Shown here one piece after another: positions 19,636-28,659 of a stretch of 64,000 nt of DNA. The translations under genes and the position numbers were made by a program. Position 1 is the first letter of the stretch; each line of letters opens with the position of its first letter. Below the pieces are notes generated by a model. The model saw nothing but the letters and a program-made list of their open reading frames with translations. It did not search any database and was not told where the DNA came from. Source of the stretch: Alteromonadaceae bacterium (GTDB taxonomy: Bacteria; Pseudomonadota; Gammaproteobacteria; Pseudomonadales; Oleiphilaceae); NCBI GenBank assembly GCA_013393545.1, contig JABXHG010000572.1, forward strand, positions 18,541-82,540, given 5' to 3'.

Positions 19636-21489
19636 ATGACTATTCAACGAAAGAAGCGTCCGCTTCTGCGCGGCATCAGCCTGGCGCTGGCGCTGGGTTC
19701 GACAGCGGGCCTGGCCCTGCAGGCTCAGGCCAAAGACGTGACCTGGGAAGACATTGCAAACGACGCCCAGACGCCGGAAAACGTACTGGGTTACGGTATC
19801 GGGCCAAAGGCCCAGCGCTATAGTCCGATGACCACGATCAACCGGGACAACATCGAGCGACTCGTCCCGGCCTGGTCTTTTTCTTTCGGTGATGAGAAAC
19901 AACGTGGCCAGGAAACCCAGGCTCTGGTTCACGATGGCATTATTTACGTTACCGGTTCGTACTCCCGCCTTTGGGCGCTGGATGCCAAAACCGGCGAGCG
20001 CCTGTGGGAATACAACCACCGCTTGCCAGAGGGCATTCGCCCCTGTTGTGACGTGGTTAACCGGGGTGCCGCCATCTTTGGCGACAAAGTCTTCTTCGGC
20101 ACTCTGGATGCCGGCATCGTGGCTCTGAACAAAGACACCGGTGACATCGTCTGGCGTGAGAAGTTTGCCGATCACGAAGCCGGCTACACCATGACCGGCG
20201 CACCGGTGCTGGTCAAAGACAAGGAAAGCGGCAAAGTGCTGTTGATTCACGGTTCTTCTGGTGATGAATTCGGCGTGGTGGGCAAGTTGTTTGCCCGTGA
20301 CCCGAATACCGGGGAAGAAATCTGGATGCGTCCGTTCGTGGAAGGCCACTATGGCCGCCTGAACGGTGAGAAGAGTACCCCGACTGGTGATCCGCGTGCG
20401 CCGAGTTGGCCGGATGATCCCAACACCGAAACCGGCAAGGTGGAAGCCTGGAGCCACGGTGGCGGCGCCCCCTGGCAGAGCGCCAGCTTTGATGTGGAAA
20501 CCAACACCATCATCGTCGGCGCGGGTAACCCGGCCCCCTGGAACACCTGGGCACGGACGTCTCCGGGCGGTGATCCGGCCGATTACGACAACCTCTACAC
20601 CTCCGGTCAGGTGGGCGTAGACCCGACCACCGGCGAAGTGAAGTGGTTCTACCAGCACACCCCGAACGATGCCTGGGATTTCTCCGGCAACAACGAGCTG
20701 GTGCTGTTTGAATACGATGAAGACGGAGAGACCGTAAAAGCGACGGCACACGCCGACCGTAACGGCTTCTTCTATGTGGTCGACCGTGAAAACGGCGAAT
20801 TCAAGAAAGGCTTTCCGTTTGTGGACAATATCACCTGGGCCGAGCGCATTGGTGAAGACGGTCGCCCGGTAGAGCGTGACGGCCAGCGTCCGCCACCCGT
20901 ACCGGAAGGCGAAACCCGTGGCGAAGCCATCGAAGTGTCCCCGCCGTTCCTGGGTGGCAAGAACTGGAACCCGATGGCCTACAGTCAGGACACCGGCCTG
21001 TTCTACGTACCGGCCAACCACTGGAAAGAAGACTACTGGACCGAGGAAGTGACCTACAAGAAAGGCGCGGCGTATCTGGGCCAGGGCTTCCGCATCAAGC
21101 GCATGTACGACGATCACGTTGGCATTCTGCGGGCCATGAACCCGGTCACCGGCGAGATCGAGTGGGAGCACAAGGAAAAGATGCCGCTGTGGTCCGGCGT
21201 TCTGACCACCAAAGGTGGCCTGGTATTCACCGGCACCGGCGACGGTTACCTGAAGGCGTTTGATTCCGAAACCGGTGAAGAGCTGTGGAAGTTCCAGACC
21301 GGCTCGGGAATCATCTCCTCGCCGATCACCTGGGAAATGGACGGTGAGCAGTACGTCGGCATTGCTTCGGGCTACGGCGGCGCGGTACCGCTGTGGGGCG
21401 GCGACATGGCCGAGCTGACCAAGCCGATCTCACAAGGTGGTTCGTTCTGGGTCTTCAAGCTGCCCTCCTGGGCACAAGCCTCGAACTGA
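19636..21489 (+). CDS. exaA: PQQ-dependent ethanol dehydrogenase, calcium (ExaA/PedE) type
   Basis: This 617-residue periplasmic quinoprotein ethanol dehydrogenase begins at the ATG at 19636 with AGGGAA upstream. It has a signal peptide ending near residue 32, mature start KDVTWEDIAND, the disulfide pair C137-C138 ([10 protein letters not shown]), calcium ligands E211 and N298, and catalytic D348 in PNDAWDFSG. The residue two after the catalytic aspartate is Ser350, the calcium-type state, in contrast to the pedH-like gene at 15851. Much of the sequence matches P. aeruginosa ExaA as I recall it. It is followed by a strong terminator. Confidence 0.95.
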   Translation: MTIQRKKRPLLRGISLALALGSTAGLALQAQAKDVTWEDIANDAQTPENVLGYGIGPKAQRYSPMTTINRDNIERLVPAWSFSFGDEKQRGQETQALVHDGIIYVTGSYSRLWALDAKTGERLWEYNHRLPEGIRPCCDVVNRGAAIFGDKVFFGTLDAGIVALNKDTGDIVWREKFADHEAGYTMTGAPVLVKDKESGKVLLIHGSSGDEFGVVGKLFARDPNTGEEIWMRPFVEGHYGRLNGEKSTPTGDPRAPSWPDDPNTETGKVEAWSHGGGAPWQSASFDVETNTIIVGAGNPAPWNTWARTSPGGDPADYDNLYTSGQVGVDPTTGEVKWFYQHTPNDAWDFSGNNELVLFEYDEDGETVKATAHADRNGFFYVVDRENGEFKKGFPFVDNITWAERIGEDGRPVERDGQRPPPVPEGETRGEAIEVSPPFLGGKNWNPMAYSQDTGLFYVPANHWKEDYWTEEVTYKKGAAYLGQGFRIKRMYDDHVGILRAMNPVTGEIEWEHKEKMPLWSGVLTTKGGLVFTGTGDGYLKAFDSETGEELWKFQTGSGIISSPITWEMDGEQYVGIASGYGGAVPLWGGDMAELTKPISQGGSFWVFKLPSWAQASN

Positions 21490-21503
21490 TCCGTGACCCC
21501 GGT

Positions 21504-21534
21504 AAGGGCCCGGCCACCGGCCAGGCCCTTTTTT
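21504..21534 (+). terminator. Rho-independent terminator after exaA
   Basis: An AAGGGCC-CGGCC stem pairs with GGCC-AGGCCCTT around an ACC loop and is followed by a T-run, ending the exaA transcript before the pentapeptide-repeat gene. Confidence 0.9.
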
Positions 21535-21556
21535 CTTCCAGATCGGGAGTGCATTC

Positions 21557-22213
21557 ATGAAAACTATCATCACCTCATCCCTGTTGCTTCTGGCCGCCGC
21601 GCCGGCTCTGGCCGGTGACTATCAGGCCGACTACGATCCGGTACCGGAAATCAACGGCTGCAAGCTCGATCGCAAGGCCGAGTGCCCCGGCGTCGACCTC
21701 AGCGGCGCGGATCTGTCGAACCTGAATCTGCGCGAGGCCAACTTTCGCGGGGCAAACTTCGAAGGTGCCAATCTGAGCCACACCGGCCTGCGTGGGGCCA
21801 ACCTTGATGGCGCCAATTTGGACAACGTCACCGGCTATCGCGTGCAGCTTTACCGGGCCAGCATGCGCGGAGCGTCCGCCAGAAACGCCGAATTGCAGGG
21901 CCTTGAAGGCCAATACCTGTTTGCTCAGGGGGCGGACTTCAGTGGTGCGAATCTGGCCGGTGCGAACTTCGATCACTCACGGTTCTCCGGTGCAACGTTG
22001 CGCAACGCGGACCTCACGTTCAGCAGTTTCGAGATTTCCTGGCTGCCGAAGGCCGATCTGTTCGGTGCGAATCTGACCGGCGCGAATCTGCAGGAAGCCA
22101 AGCTCGGACGCGCGAATCTGGCCGAGGCGAACATGACCGCCGCTCGGATTCACTACGCCACGTTTGAGGGCACATACATGGAGGGCTGCACTGCCTGCCC
22201 GTTTGACTGGTAA
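21557..22213 (+). CDS. Secreted pentapeptide-repeat protein of the exa/ped locus
   Basis: This 218-residue protein has a signal peptide (MKTIITSSLLLLAAAPALA) and about two dozen pentapeptide repeats of the A(D/N)Lxx type (LSGADLSNLNLREANFRGAN region onward), which should form a right-handed beta-helix in the periplasm. Cysteines occur near the start (GCKLDRKAEC) and at the very end (GCTACPFDW), possibly as disulfides capping the helix. A similar gene lies between exaE and exaA in Pseudomonas (PA1981, PP_2673). Its job is unknown. Confidence 0.88.
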   Translation: MKTIITSSLLLLAAAPALAGDYQADYDPVPEINGCKLDRKAECPGVDLSGADLSNLNLREANFRGANFEGANLSHTGLRGANLDGANLDNVTGYRVQLYRASMRGASARNAELQGLEGQYLFAQGADFSGANLAGANFDHSRFSGATLRNADLTFSSFEISWLPKADLFGANLTGANLQEAKLGRANLAEANMTAARIHYATFEGTYMEGCTACPFDW

Positions 22214-22225
22214 CCCTGCCGGGCG

Positions 22226-22882
22226 TCATGCACGCCCGGCGTTATCCAGCTGGCCATAGCGCACCAGCCCGGCATCCACCGCCAGGTGCATCAGCTCAAT
22301 GGAGGAGCTGACCTGCAGTTTGCTTTTCAACCCGGCCAGATGGTTCGATACCGTCTTGCTGCTCACGCACAGATGCTCGGCAATGCCCGGAACGTTCTCG
22401 CCCCTTGCGTACATCATTAATACTTCCATCTCACGCTGCGTCATGTCCTTGAGTCGCTGATCTATGGGCCGTTCGTGGTTCATCGCCAGACGCGTGGCAA
22501 TCGGATGCTCAATGTAGGCCTGCCCGGCGGCTACCCGTTTGACCGCTTCTGTCAGCTCTTCCGGTGCACAGTTCTTGGAGACAAATCCCAGCCCGCCCAC
22601 GTCCAGTGCCTGGCGCACCATGGGCAGCTCATCGTGCATGGTGAAGAACAGAATGGCGGCGTTGCGCCAGCGTTGGCGCAGTCGGCGGGCGACCTCCAGG
22701 CCGGAAATGTCTGGCAGCCCCATGTCCAGCACCACGACGTCCGGGCGCAACTCGCCGAAACGGGTCACCGCTCCCTGACCGGTTTCCACTTCTGTGATTG
22801 CCACGGCGGGCAGCATGGAGCGCAGCAGGTTGGCAATGCCCTGGCGCACCACTTGATGATCATCAACCAGTAACAGTTTCAC
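22226..22882 (-). CDS. exaE: LuxR/NarL-family response regulator, ExaE/PedR2 type
   Basis: This 218-residue regulator has an N-terminal receiver (LLLVDDHQVV, phospho-acceptor D53 in VVLDMGLPD) and a C-terminal LuxR helix-turn-helix (MTQREMEVLMMYARGENVPGIAEHLCVSSKTVSNHL). The start is the GTG at 22882, preceded by GGGAGGT; it overlaps the kinase stop as GTGA. In Pseudomonas this regulator activates exaA and, in P. putida PedR2, governs the calcium/lanthanide switch between pedE and pedH. Both dehydrogenase types are present here, so the same role is inferred. Confidence 0.9.
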   Translation of the reverse strand: MKLLLVDDHQVVRQGIANLLRSMLPAVAITEVETGQGAVTRFGELRPDVVVLDMGLPDISGLEVARRLRQRWRNAAILFFTMHDELPMVRQALDVGGLGFVSKNCAPEELTEAVKRVAAGQAYIEHPIATRLAMNHERPIDQRLKDMTQREMEVLMMYARGENVPGIAEHLCVSSKTVSNHLAGLKSKLQVSSSIELMHLAVDAGLVRYGQLDNAGRA

Positions 22883-24108
22883 GCAGTACCTCCCGGTGTT
22901 GGCATCATGCGGGACAAAGGCACAGCCAGGCGTACCTGGGTGCCCCGCCCGACAAGGCTGTAAATTTGAACATTCCCACCCAGGCATCTCGCCCGCTCAC
23001 GCATGGACCGCATCCCCAGCCCGGCGTTTGCAGGCAGTTGTTCGTGGCCTACGCCGTCGTCGCTGATTTCAACGCTCAGCAACCGGGACGTGGTGGCCAC
23101 GGCCAGTGAGGCACAGGAGGCATCGGCATGGCGGGAAATGTTATTTAGCGCTTCCTGCAGGAAGCGGTAGAGATGGGTCTGCTGTTCACCGCTGAATTCC
23201 GGCAGGCGCTCATCCAGCTCCAGGTGGCACGGCAAGCCGCTGAGTTGCTGCCACTGCTCTGCCAGATGGCGAATGGCACTGGCTAGCCCCAGTTGCTCCA
23301 TCACCAGCGGGTGCAGGTCCTGCAACAGGTGCCGGAAATGCTGCTGAACGGTCTCGCAATGACTGGCTAATTCCCGAGCCTGCTGTTTTTGTTTCGAGCT
23401 CAGACCGGGGTCGTACAGCAGGCTCTGAGCTTGAGCTCGCATGCCCGTCAGGTACTGGCCCAGATCGTCGTGCAGTACCCGGGCAATGTGCTCGCGCTCC
23501 CGGTCTTGCAGCTGCAGCAGTTCATTCATCAGTCGGCTGACGGTCTGTTGTTCCGTTTCAAGCGCTTCGGCCATGGCATTAAACCGGCCCACCAGCGTGT
23601 CCAGCTCGCGCTCGCTCTGGCGCGGCAGCCGGGCCGTCAGGCGGCCTTCGGAGACCGCCTCCATGGCCCGGGCCAGTCGCTCCAGCACGCCCATTCCCCG
23701 GTGCACCATCAGATAGAGCGATACAAAGCACAACAACATGCCCAGCACATACGCGCCGGAAACCAGCAAAAAGCCCTCCCAGATTTCCTCGACCTCGTCC
23801 GCCGGGTCCAGCCGCCAACCGTTGATCACCGGAGTCGAGCCCGTGTCCGAGATCAGCGACGCAAACCAGACCGGCACCTCGTCGTGGTCCTCTGCCGGCT
23901 CGGAGGCCGGGCGCAGATGACGAAACGCATGGCTGACGGTCGGTGTCAGACGTCCCGGCGCGTCCAGGTTTCGAGACAGAGCCGACACGCCGGCCAGCTC
24001 CCGCCGGATGTCCTCGCGGGCCTGATCCACATAAAATAAAGCGCCGATGCCGTACACGATCACAAAGACCGCCAGCATCAGCAGGGCTATTTTCCGGTAC
24101 ACCGTCAT
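22879..24108 (-). CDS. exaD: Membrane sensor histidine kinase, ExaD/PedS2 type
   Basis: This 409-residue kinase has a first membrane helix (about 6-26), a periplasmic sensor of about 100 residues, a second membrane helix (LLVSGAYVLGMLLCFVSLYL), a HAMP region, a HisKA_3 dimerisation helix (REREHIARVLHDDLGQYL) and an HATPase domain (EALNNISRHADA, GLGMRSMRERA). The periplasmic domain is the place where lanthanide availability would be read, as proposed for PedS2. The ATG at 24108 is preferred over an upstream GTG at 24141. It forms an operon with the regulator gene. Confidence 0.88.
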   Translation of the reverse strand: MTVYRKIALLMLAVFVIVYGIGALFYVDQAREDIRRELAGVSALSRNLDAPGRLTPTVSHAFRHLRPASEPAEDHDEVPVWFASLISDTGSTPVINGWRLDPADEVEEIWEGFLLVSGAYVLGMLLCFVSLYLMVHRGMGVLERLARAMEAVSEGRLTARLPRQSERELDTLVGRFNAMAEALETEQQTVSRLMNELLQLQDREREHIARVLHDDLGQYLTGMRAQAQSLLYDPGLSSKQKQQARELASHCETVQQHFRHLLQDLHPLVMEQLGLASAIRHLAEQWQQLSGLPCHLELDERLPEFSGEQQTHLYRFLQEALNNISRHADASCASLAVATTSRLLSVEISDDGVGHEQLPANAGLGMRSMRERARCLGGNVQIYSLVGRGTQVRLAVPLSRMMPTPGGTA

Positions 24109-24267
24109 GGCTGCGTTCCAGGGTCGTTCAGAGATTGTCACTCCATGCTACGGCGGAGCCTGCGGACCGGAATAGTTCTTTAGTACTGCACCTTTCCTAC
24201 TTTCTGAATATTTCCGGGCGCTGATGCCTTCTCTAAGCTGAGAGCATAATAAAAACCGGAGGTTGCC
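24109..24267. promoter_or_regulatory. exaD / pedA1-like divergent promoter with operator candidate
   Basis: TAGTTCTTTAGTACT at 24173-24187 lies 65 bp from the kinase start and 81 bp from the binding-protein start. It is the best palindromic copy of the locus-wide motif. Confidence 0.5.
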
Positions 24268-25440
24268 ATGTCTTTTCTCCCCCGGGCCGCAGGCACCACA
24301 CTGGCGGCTCTGACAGGTTTTGCATCGTTTCAGGCTCACGCACTGGACGTGCAGATCGGCTACATTCAGTTTGAACCGGACCAGGGCCCGGTGCTCTCGA
24401 ACGTGATTCCGGAACCGGAAGACGCAGGCCTGCGCGGTGCCGAACTGGCGATCGCCGATAACAGCACCACCGGCCGTTTCCTGGGCCAGACTTACACCCT
24501 GCAGGCGCAGGTGACCGATTCCGAGGCCGACGCTCTGGCCGCGTTTGACACGCTCCGCGCGCAGGGCACGTCGGTGTTCGTGGTGAACGCCCCGGCCAAC
24601 ACGCTGCAGGCGATGACCGAACAAGCCGGCGATGACGTGCTGCTGTTCAACGCCGGCGCCAAAGACGATGCGCTGCGCACCGGCGAATGCCACGTTAACC
24701 TGCTGCACACCATGCCCAGCTACGCCATGCTGACCGACGCGCTGGGCCAGTGGCTGAATCAGCGCCGCTGGGAAGAGGTTTTCCTGATCACCGGCCCGAC
24801 CGACGCGGATCAGGGCTGGGCCGACGCCTTCCGGCGTTCGGCCAAGCGCTTCGGCCTGGAAATTGTCGAAGACAAGCCGTGGACCTTTGACGCCGACCTG
24901 CGCCGATCAGCCTCCAAAGAACTGCCGCTGTTCACCCAGGCGGACGACTACGATGCCGTAGTGGTGGCAGACGTGCGGGGCGATTTTGGCGAATACGTGC
25001 CGTTCAATACCTGGCTTCCGCGCCCGGTGGTGGGTACCCAGGGCATGTCGCCGGTGACCTGGCACTTCACCATTGAAAACTGGGGTGCCGGTCAGCTGCA
25101 GAACCGTTTCCGGGAGCTGGCCGGGCGTGAGATCACTGGTGAAGACTACGCCGTCTGGGCAGCCATTCGGGCACTGGGCACTGCCGTCACCAGCCTGGAT
25201 ACCGCCGAGCCAAAAGCACTGCGTGATTACCTGTTCAGCGACCAGTTCCAGCTGGCGGCGTTCAAGGGGCGCAAGCTGAGCTTCCGGGATTGGAATGGCC
25301 AGCTGCGCCAGCCAATTCCCCTGACCCACCCCCGAAGTCTAGTGGCGATCGCCCCGTTCGAGGGGTACCTGCACCCCAGAACCGAAATGGACACCCTGGG
25401 TTTTGACAAGCCCGAAAGCGAATGCCGGATCAACAACTGA
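24268..25440 (+). CDS. PQQ-alcohol-system periplasmic binding protein (TIGR03863, PedA1-like)
   Basis: This 390-residue protein has a signal peptide and a branched-chain amino acid-type periplasmic binding fold (VQIGYIQFEPDQGPVLSNV, LRGAELAIADNSTTG, VFVVNAPAN, VFLITGPTDADQGWADAFRRS). It starts a rightward four-gene set with a beta-propeller protein, an ABC ATPase and an ABC-2 permease. That set matches pedA1A2BC, which in P. putida supports growth with low lanthanide supply. The substrate here is unproven; it could bind a lanthanide chelate, an alcohol-derived compound or a cofactor. Confidence 0.85.
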   Translation: MSFLPRAAGTTLAALTGFASFQAHALDVQIGYIQFEPDQGPVLSNVIPEPEDAGLRGAELAIADNSTTGRFLGQTYTLQAQVTDSEADALAAFDTLRAQGTSVFVVNAPANTLQAMTEQAGDDVLLFNAGAKDDALRTGECHVNLLHTMPSYAMLTDALGQWLNQRRWEEVFLITGPTDADQGWADAFRRSAKRFGLEIVEDKPWTFDADLRRSASKELPLFTQADDYDAVVVADVRGDFGEYVPFNTWLPRPVVGTQGMSPVTWHFTIENWGAGQLQNRFRELAGREITGEDYAVWAAIRALGTAVTSLDTAEPKALRDYLFSDQFQLAAFKGRKLSFRDWNGQLRQPIPLTHPRSLVAIAPFEGYLHPRTEMDTLGFDKPESECRINN

Positions 25441-25476
25441 CCGCCGTCGCCACTGACAACAATAAGGAGCCCTACC

Positions 25477-26451
25477 ATGAACTCGTTGTTTAAACAGACC
25501 GCCCTGGCCGCCATGATCGGTCTTTCCGCCCCGGCCATGGCCAGCCTGGCTTACGTGTCCAACGAAAAAGACGACACGATTTCCATCATCGACACCGAGA
25601 CCCAGAGCGTGGTGGAAACCATCGATGTGGGTCAGCGCCCTCGCGGCATCTTGCTCTCGAAGGACTACACCAAGCTGTACATCTGCGCCAGTGACGACGA
25701 CACCGTGCAGGTGCTGGATCTGGCCACCCGCAAGATTGTCGATACCCTGCCCTCCGGCGAAGACCCGGAGCAGTTCTCGCTGCACCCGAACAACCGGCAC
25801 CTGTACATCGCCAACGAGGACGATGCGATTGTGACCGTGGTGGATGTGGAGACCAAGGACGTGCTGGCCCAGATCGATGTGGGTATCGAGCCTGAAGGCA
25901 TGGCCGTCAGCCCGGACGGCAAGTGGGCGGTGAATACCTCCGAAACCACCAGCATGCTGCACTGGATCAACACCGAGACCTTCGAGATCGAGAAGAACAT
26001 CGTGGTGGGCCAACGCCCGCGTCACGTCGAGTTCACCAACGACAGCAAAATTGCCTGGGCCTCGGCCGAGATCGGCGGCACTGTGCACATTATTGATGTG
26101 GACAACCTGGAGCAGATTCACGAGATGACCTTCAAGGTCCCGGGCGTGAACCAGGACAGGGTCCAGCCGGTGGGCATCGAGCTCACATCTGATGGCAAGT
26201 ACGCCTTTGTGGCACTCGGGCCTTCCAACCACGTGGCCGTGGTGGACGCCCAGACCTATGAGGTGCTCGACTACCTGCTGGTGGGCAGCCGGGTGTGGCA
26301 GCTGGACCTGGATAAGGACGAAAAGCATTTGTACACCACCAATGGGGTGTCTGGTGATATCTCGGTGATTGATGTGGAAGATCTGAAGGTCATTAAATCC
26401 ATTAAAGTGGGCCGCTATCCCTGGGGTGTGGTCATCGATCCCACGTCATGA
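25477..26451 (+). CDS. PQQ-catabolism-associated YVTN beta-propeller protein (TIGR03866, PedA2-like)
   Basis: This 324-residue exported protein has a signal peptide (MNSLFKQTALAAMIGLSAPAM) and seven-bladed YVTN/YncE-type repeats such as DDTISIIDTETQSVVETIDVG, repeated through the chain. It has no obvious catalytic motif. It ends in a 4-bp ATGA overlap with the ATPase gene. It probably works in the periplasm with the binding protein upstream, perhaps as a scaffold or as a binder of PQQ or metal. Confidence 0.88.
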   Translation: MNSLFKQTALAAMIGLSAPAMASLAYVSNEKDDTISIIDTETQSVVETIDVGQRPRGILLSKDYTKLYICASDDDTVQVLDLATRKIVDTLPSGEDPEQFSLHPNNRHLYIANEDDAIVTVVDVETKDVLAQIDVGIEPEGMAVSPDGKWAVNTSETTSMLHWINTETFEIEKNIVVGQRPRHVEFTNDSKIAWASAEIGGTVHIIDVDNLEQIHEMTFKVPGVNQDRVQPVGIELTSDGKYAFVALGPSNHVAVVDAQTYEVLDYLLVGSRVWQLDLDKDEKHLYTTNGVSGDISVIDVEDLKVIKSIKVGRYPWGVVIDPTS

Positions 26452-27176
26452 CCCTTCAGGCGGATGCGCTCAGCTTTCGCTATGGCGACAAGCCAGTGCT
26501 CAGGGAAGTCAGCTTCGAGCTGACACAGGGGCACTTTCACGCGCTGTTGGGGCCCAACGGGGCGGGCAAGTCCACGTTGTTCGGGCTGCTGACCCGTTTG
26601 CTGGCCCTGCAGCATGGAGACATCCGCTTTGCCGGGCAGTCGCTGAGAAAGAAGCCCGGCGATGCCATGCGCCAGATTGGCGTGGTATTCCAACAAAACG
26701 CACTGGATCTGGACCTGACGGTGCGTCAGAACCTGCAATACCACGCCGCCCTCCATGGGCTCTCCCGCAGGGAGGCCCGCTTGCGGGGCGATCGTGAGTT
26801 GGCCCGGTTTGGCTTGCAGGACCGGGCCAATGATGCGGTGCGTCAGCTTAACGGTGGTCATCGGCGGCGGGTGGAAATCGCCCGGGCGCTGCTGCATCAG
26901 CCCTCTCTGCTACTGCTGGACGAGCCCACGGTGGGACTGGATGTTGCCAGCCGCGATGCCCTGAACCGCCACGTTCGGCAATTGTGCCAGGACGACGGAC
27001 TGACAGCGCTCTGGGCCACCCACCTGATTGAGGAGGTGCAGCCAGAGGATCAGGTTCTGATACTTCATGAGGGCCGGCTGCTGGCTGACGGACCAGGTGG
27101 TGCTCTGTGCTGGGCCCATGACCAATCCACCCTTGCGGACACCTTCCACGCTTTGACTGGTGCGAGGAAATCATGA
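26448..27176 (+). CDS. pedB: ABC transporter ATPase (TIGR03864, PedB-like)
   Basis: This 242-residue ATPase has Walker A GPNGAGKST, a Q-loop (IGVVFQQNALDLDLTVRQN), a variant signature LNGGHRRRVEIARAL in place of LSGGQ, Walker B LLLLDEPTVGLD and an H-loop (WATHLIEE). It is of the drug-export/ABC-2 type. It overlaps both neighbours by ATGA, so it is produced together with the permease. Confidence 0.9.
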   Translation: MTLQADALSFRYGDKPVLREVSFELTQGHFHALLGPNGAGKSTLFGLLTRLLALQHGDIRFAGQSLRKKPGDAMRQIGVVFQQNALDLDLTVRQNLQYHAALHGLSRREARLRGDRELARFGLQDRANDAVRQLNGGHRRRVEIARALLHQPSLLLLDEPTVGLDVASRDALNRHVRQLCQDDGLTALWATHLIEEVQPEDQVLILHEGRLLADGPGGALCWAHDQSTLADTFHALTGARKS

Positions 27177-27982
27177 CGTTGGCACGTTACTGGCACTGTT
27201 TTGTCGGCATTCAGGGGCGTGAATGGTTGCGTTTCTGGCAGCAACGCACGCGTTTTGTCAGTGCCCTGGTACGCCCGCTGCTGTGGTTGGTGGTCTTCGC
27301 CGCCGGCTTTCGCGCGGTGTTGGGGATTTCCATCATCCCGCCGTATCAGACCTACATCACCTATGAGACCTACATTGCCCCCGGGCTTTGCGGCATGATC
27401 ATCCTGTTCAACAGCATGCAGGGTGCGCTTTCGATGGTGTACGACCGGGAACTGGGAAGTATGCGGGTGCTGTTAATGAGCCCACTGCCCCGGCCGTTTC
27501 TGCTGGTAACCAAACTGCTGGCCATGGGCACCGTTTCCGTCGGCCAGGTGTACGTGTTCCTGCTGCTGGCCCGGCTAGTGGATGTGGAACCCCCGGCATG
27601 GGGGTATCTGGCGGTGTTGCCCTCCCTGATGCTCACCAGCCTGATGCTGGGCGCGCTGGGGTTGTTGATCGCTACCTGGATAAAACAGCTGGAAAACTTT
27701 GCCGGGGTGATGAACTTTGTCATCTTCCCGATGTTTTTCCTGTCCTCGGCACTTTACCCGCTGTGGCGGATGAATGAAGCCAGCCCCTGGCTTTACTGGA
27801 TCTGCCAGTTCAACCCGTTTACCCACGCGGTGGAAGCCATCCGCTTTTCGCTGTACCTGGAGTGGAGCGCCATGGCATTCGGTGTCACCGCTACCGTCAC
27901 TCTGGTGCTGGCCCTGCTGGCGACCGCCGGGTTTCGGCCCCAGCGCACAAAGATACTGGGCAGCAAGTTGTCCCGACCCTGA
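27173..27982 (+). CDS. pedC: ABC-2 type permease (TIGR03861, PedC-like)
   Basis: This 269-residue integral membrane protein has about six hydrophobic segments and the ABC-2 family's central segment (LCGMIILFNSMQGALSMVYDRELGSMRVLL), ending in NPFTHAVEAIRFSLY. It pairs with the ATPase encoded upstream. ABC-2 permeases normally export. How this fits a lanthanide-uptake phenotype is unresolved; export of a chelator is one option. It converges with the next ABC operon, with 8 bp between the stops. Confidence 0.9.
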   Translation: MTLARYWHCFVGIQGREWLRFWQQRTRFVSALVRPLLWLVVFAAGFRAVLGISIIPPYQTYITYETYIAPGLCGMIILFNSMQGALSMVYDRELGSMRVLLMSPLPRPFLLVTKLLAMGTVSVGQVYVFLLLARLVDVEPPAWGYLAVLPSLMLTSLMLGALGLLIATWIKQLENFAGVMNFVIFPMFFLSSALYPLWRMNEASPWLYWICQFNPFTHAVEAIRFSLYLEWSAMAFGVTATVTLVLALLATAGFRPQRTKILGSKLSRP

Positions 27983-27990
27983 TTCCTGGT

Positions 27991-28659
27991 TCAGGCAGGG
28001 CGGGCTCCAGCCCGCAGGCCTGCCAGCCGGCCTCGCACCCGGTGGGCCTCTGATACCTCCTCGTCCCAGATCAGGCGAGCCGGCTGGCCGTCCAGATACC
28101 AGAGTCTATTGGCCAGATCCTCGGCATCCCCGGCATCGTGCGTCACGCAGATCATGGCCATTTCCGGGCGCTTGTCGAGGATGCCCCCAATCAGGCTTTT
28201 TAACTGGTCTGCGGTGCCTGGATCCAGCGACGCGAACGGCTCATCCATCAGCAGCAGGCCCGGCTGGACGGCCAGACAGCGGGCCAGCGCGGCCCGACGG
28301 GCCATGCCCAATGACAGTTGGTCGGGAAAATAATGCGCTTTTCCGGCCAGCCCCACGTCGGCCAGTAGTCGCGTGGCTTCGGCCGTGGATGCGCCCGCCA
28401 GTTGCAGGTTGGCCTGGAGGGTGCGCCAAGGCAGCAGGCGATGCTCCTGAAACAGGTAACCTATTCTGGGCGGGCTGTTGTGGAACACGATGCTACTGCC
28501 GGAGACCGGGTCAAGCCCGGCAATGGCGTTCAGTAACGTGCTCTTTCCCGTGCCGGACGGGCCCAGCAGGCAGATGCGGTCGCCGGCGCGCACGCTTGTG
28601 GTCAGTGCGCCCAGAATTGGGTGTTGGTCGGATTCCAGGTGAATGCTGAATTCAGGCAT
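27991..28659 (-). CDS. NitT/TauT-family ABC importer ATPase
   Basis: This 222-residue ATPase is rather short. Walker A is LLGPSGTGKSTLL, the signature is LSLGMARRAALARCLA (unusual LSLGM), Walker B is GLLLMDEPFASLD and the H-loop is VTHDAGDAEDLAN. It is the last gene of a leftward operon after a permease and a binding protein; it overlaps the permease gene by 8 bp. The substrate is unknown. Confidence 0.88.
   Translation of the reverse strand: MPEFSIHLESDQHPILGALTTSVRAGDRICLLGPSGTGKSTLLNAIAGLDPVSGSSIVFHNSPPRIGYLFQEHRLLPWRTLQANLQLAGASTAEATRLLADVGLAGKAHYFPDQLSLGMARRAALARCLAVQPGLLLMDEPFASLDPGTADQLKSLIGGILDKRPEMAMICVTHDAGDAEDLANRLWYLDGQPARLIWDEEVSEAHRVRGRLAGLRAGARPA

Noticed and set aside
19483..21171. 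562-codon open frame antisense to exaA
   Set aside because: It is a shadow of a highly expressed GC-rich gene; the plus strand clearly encodes ExaA with all motifs.
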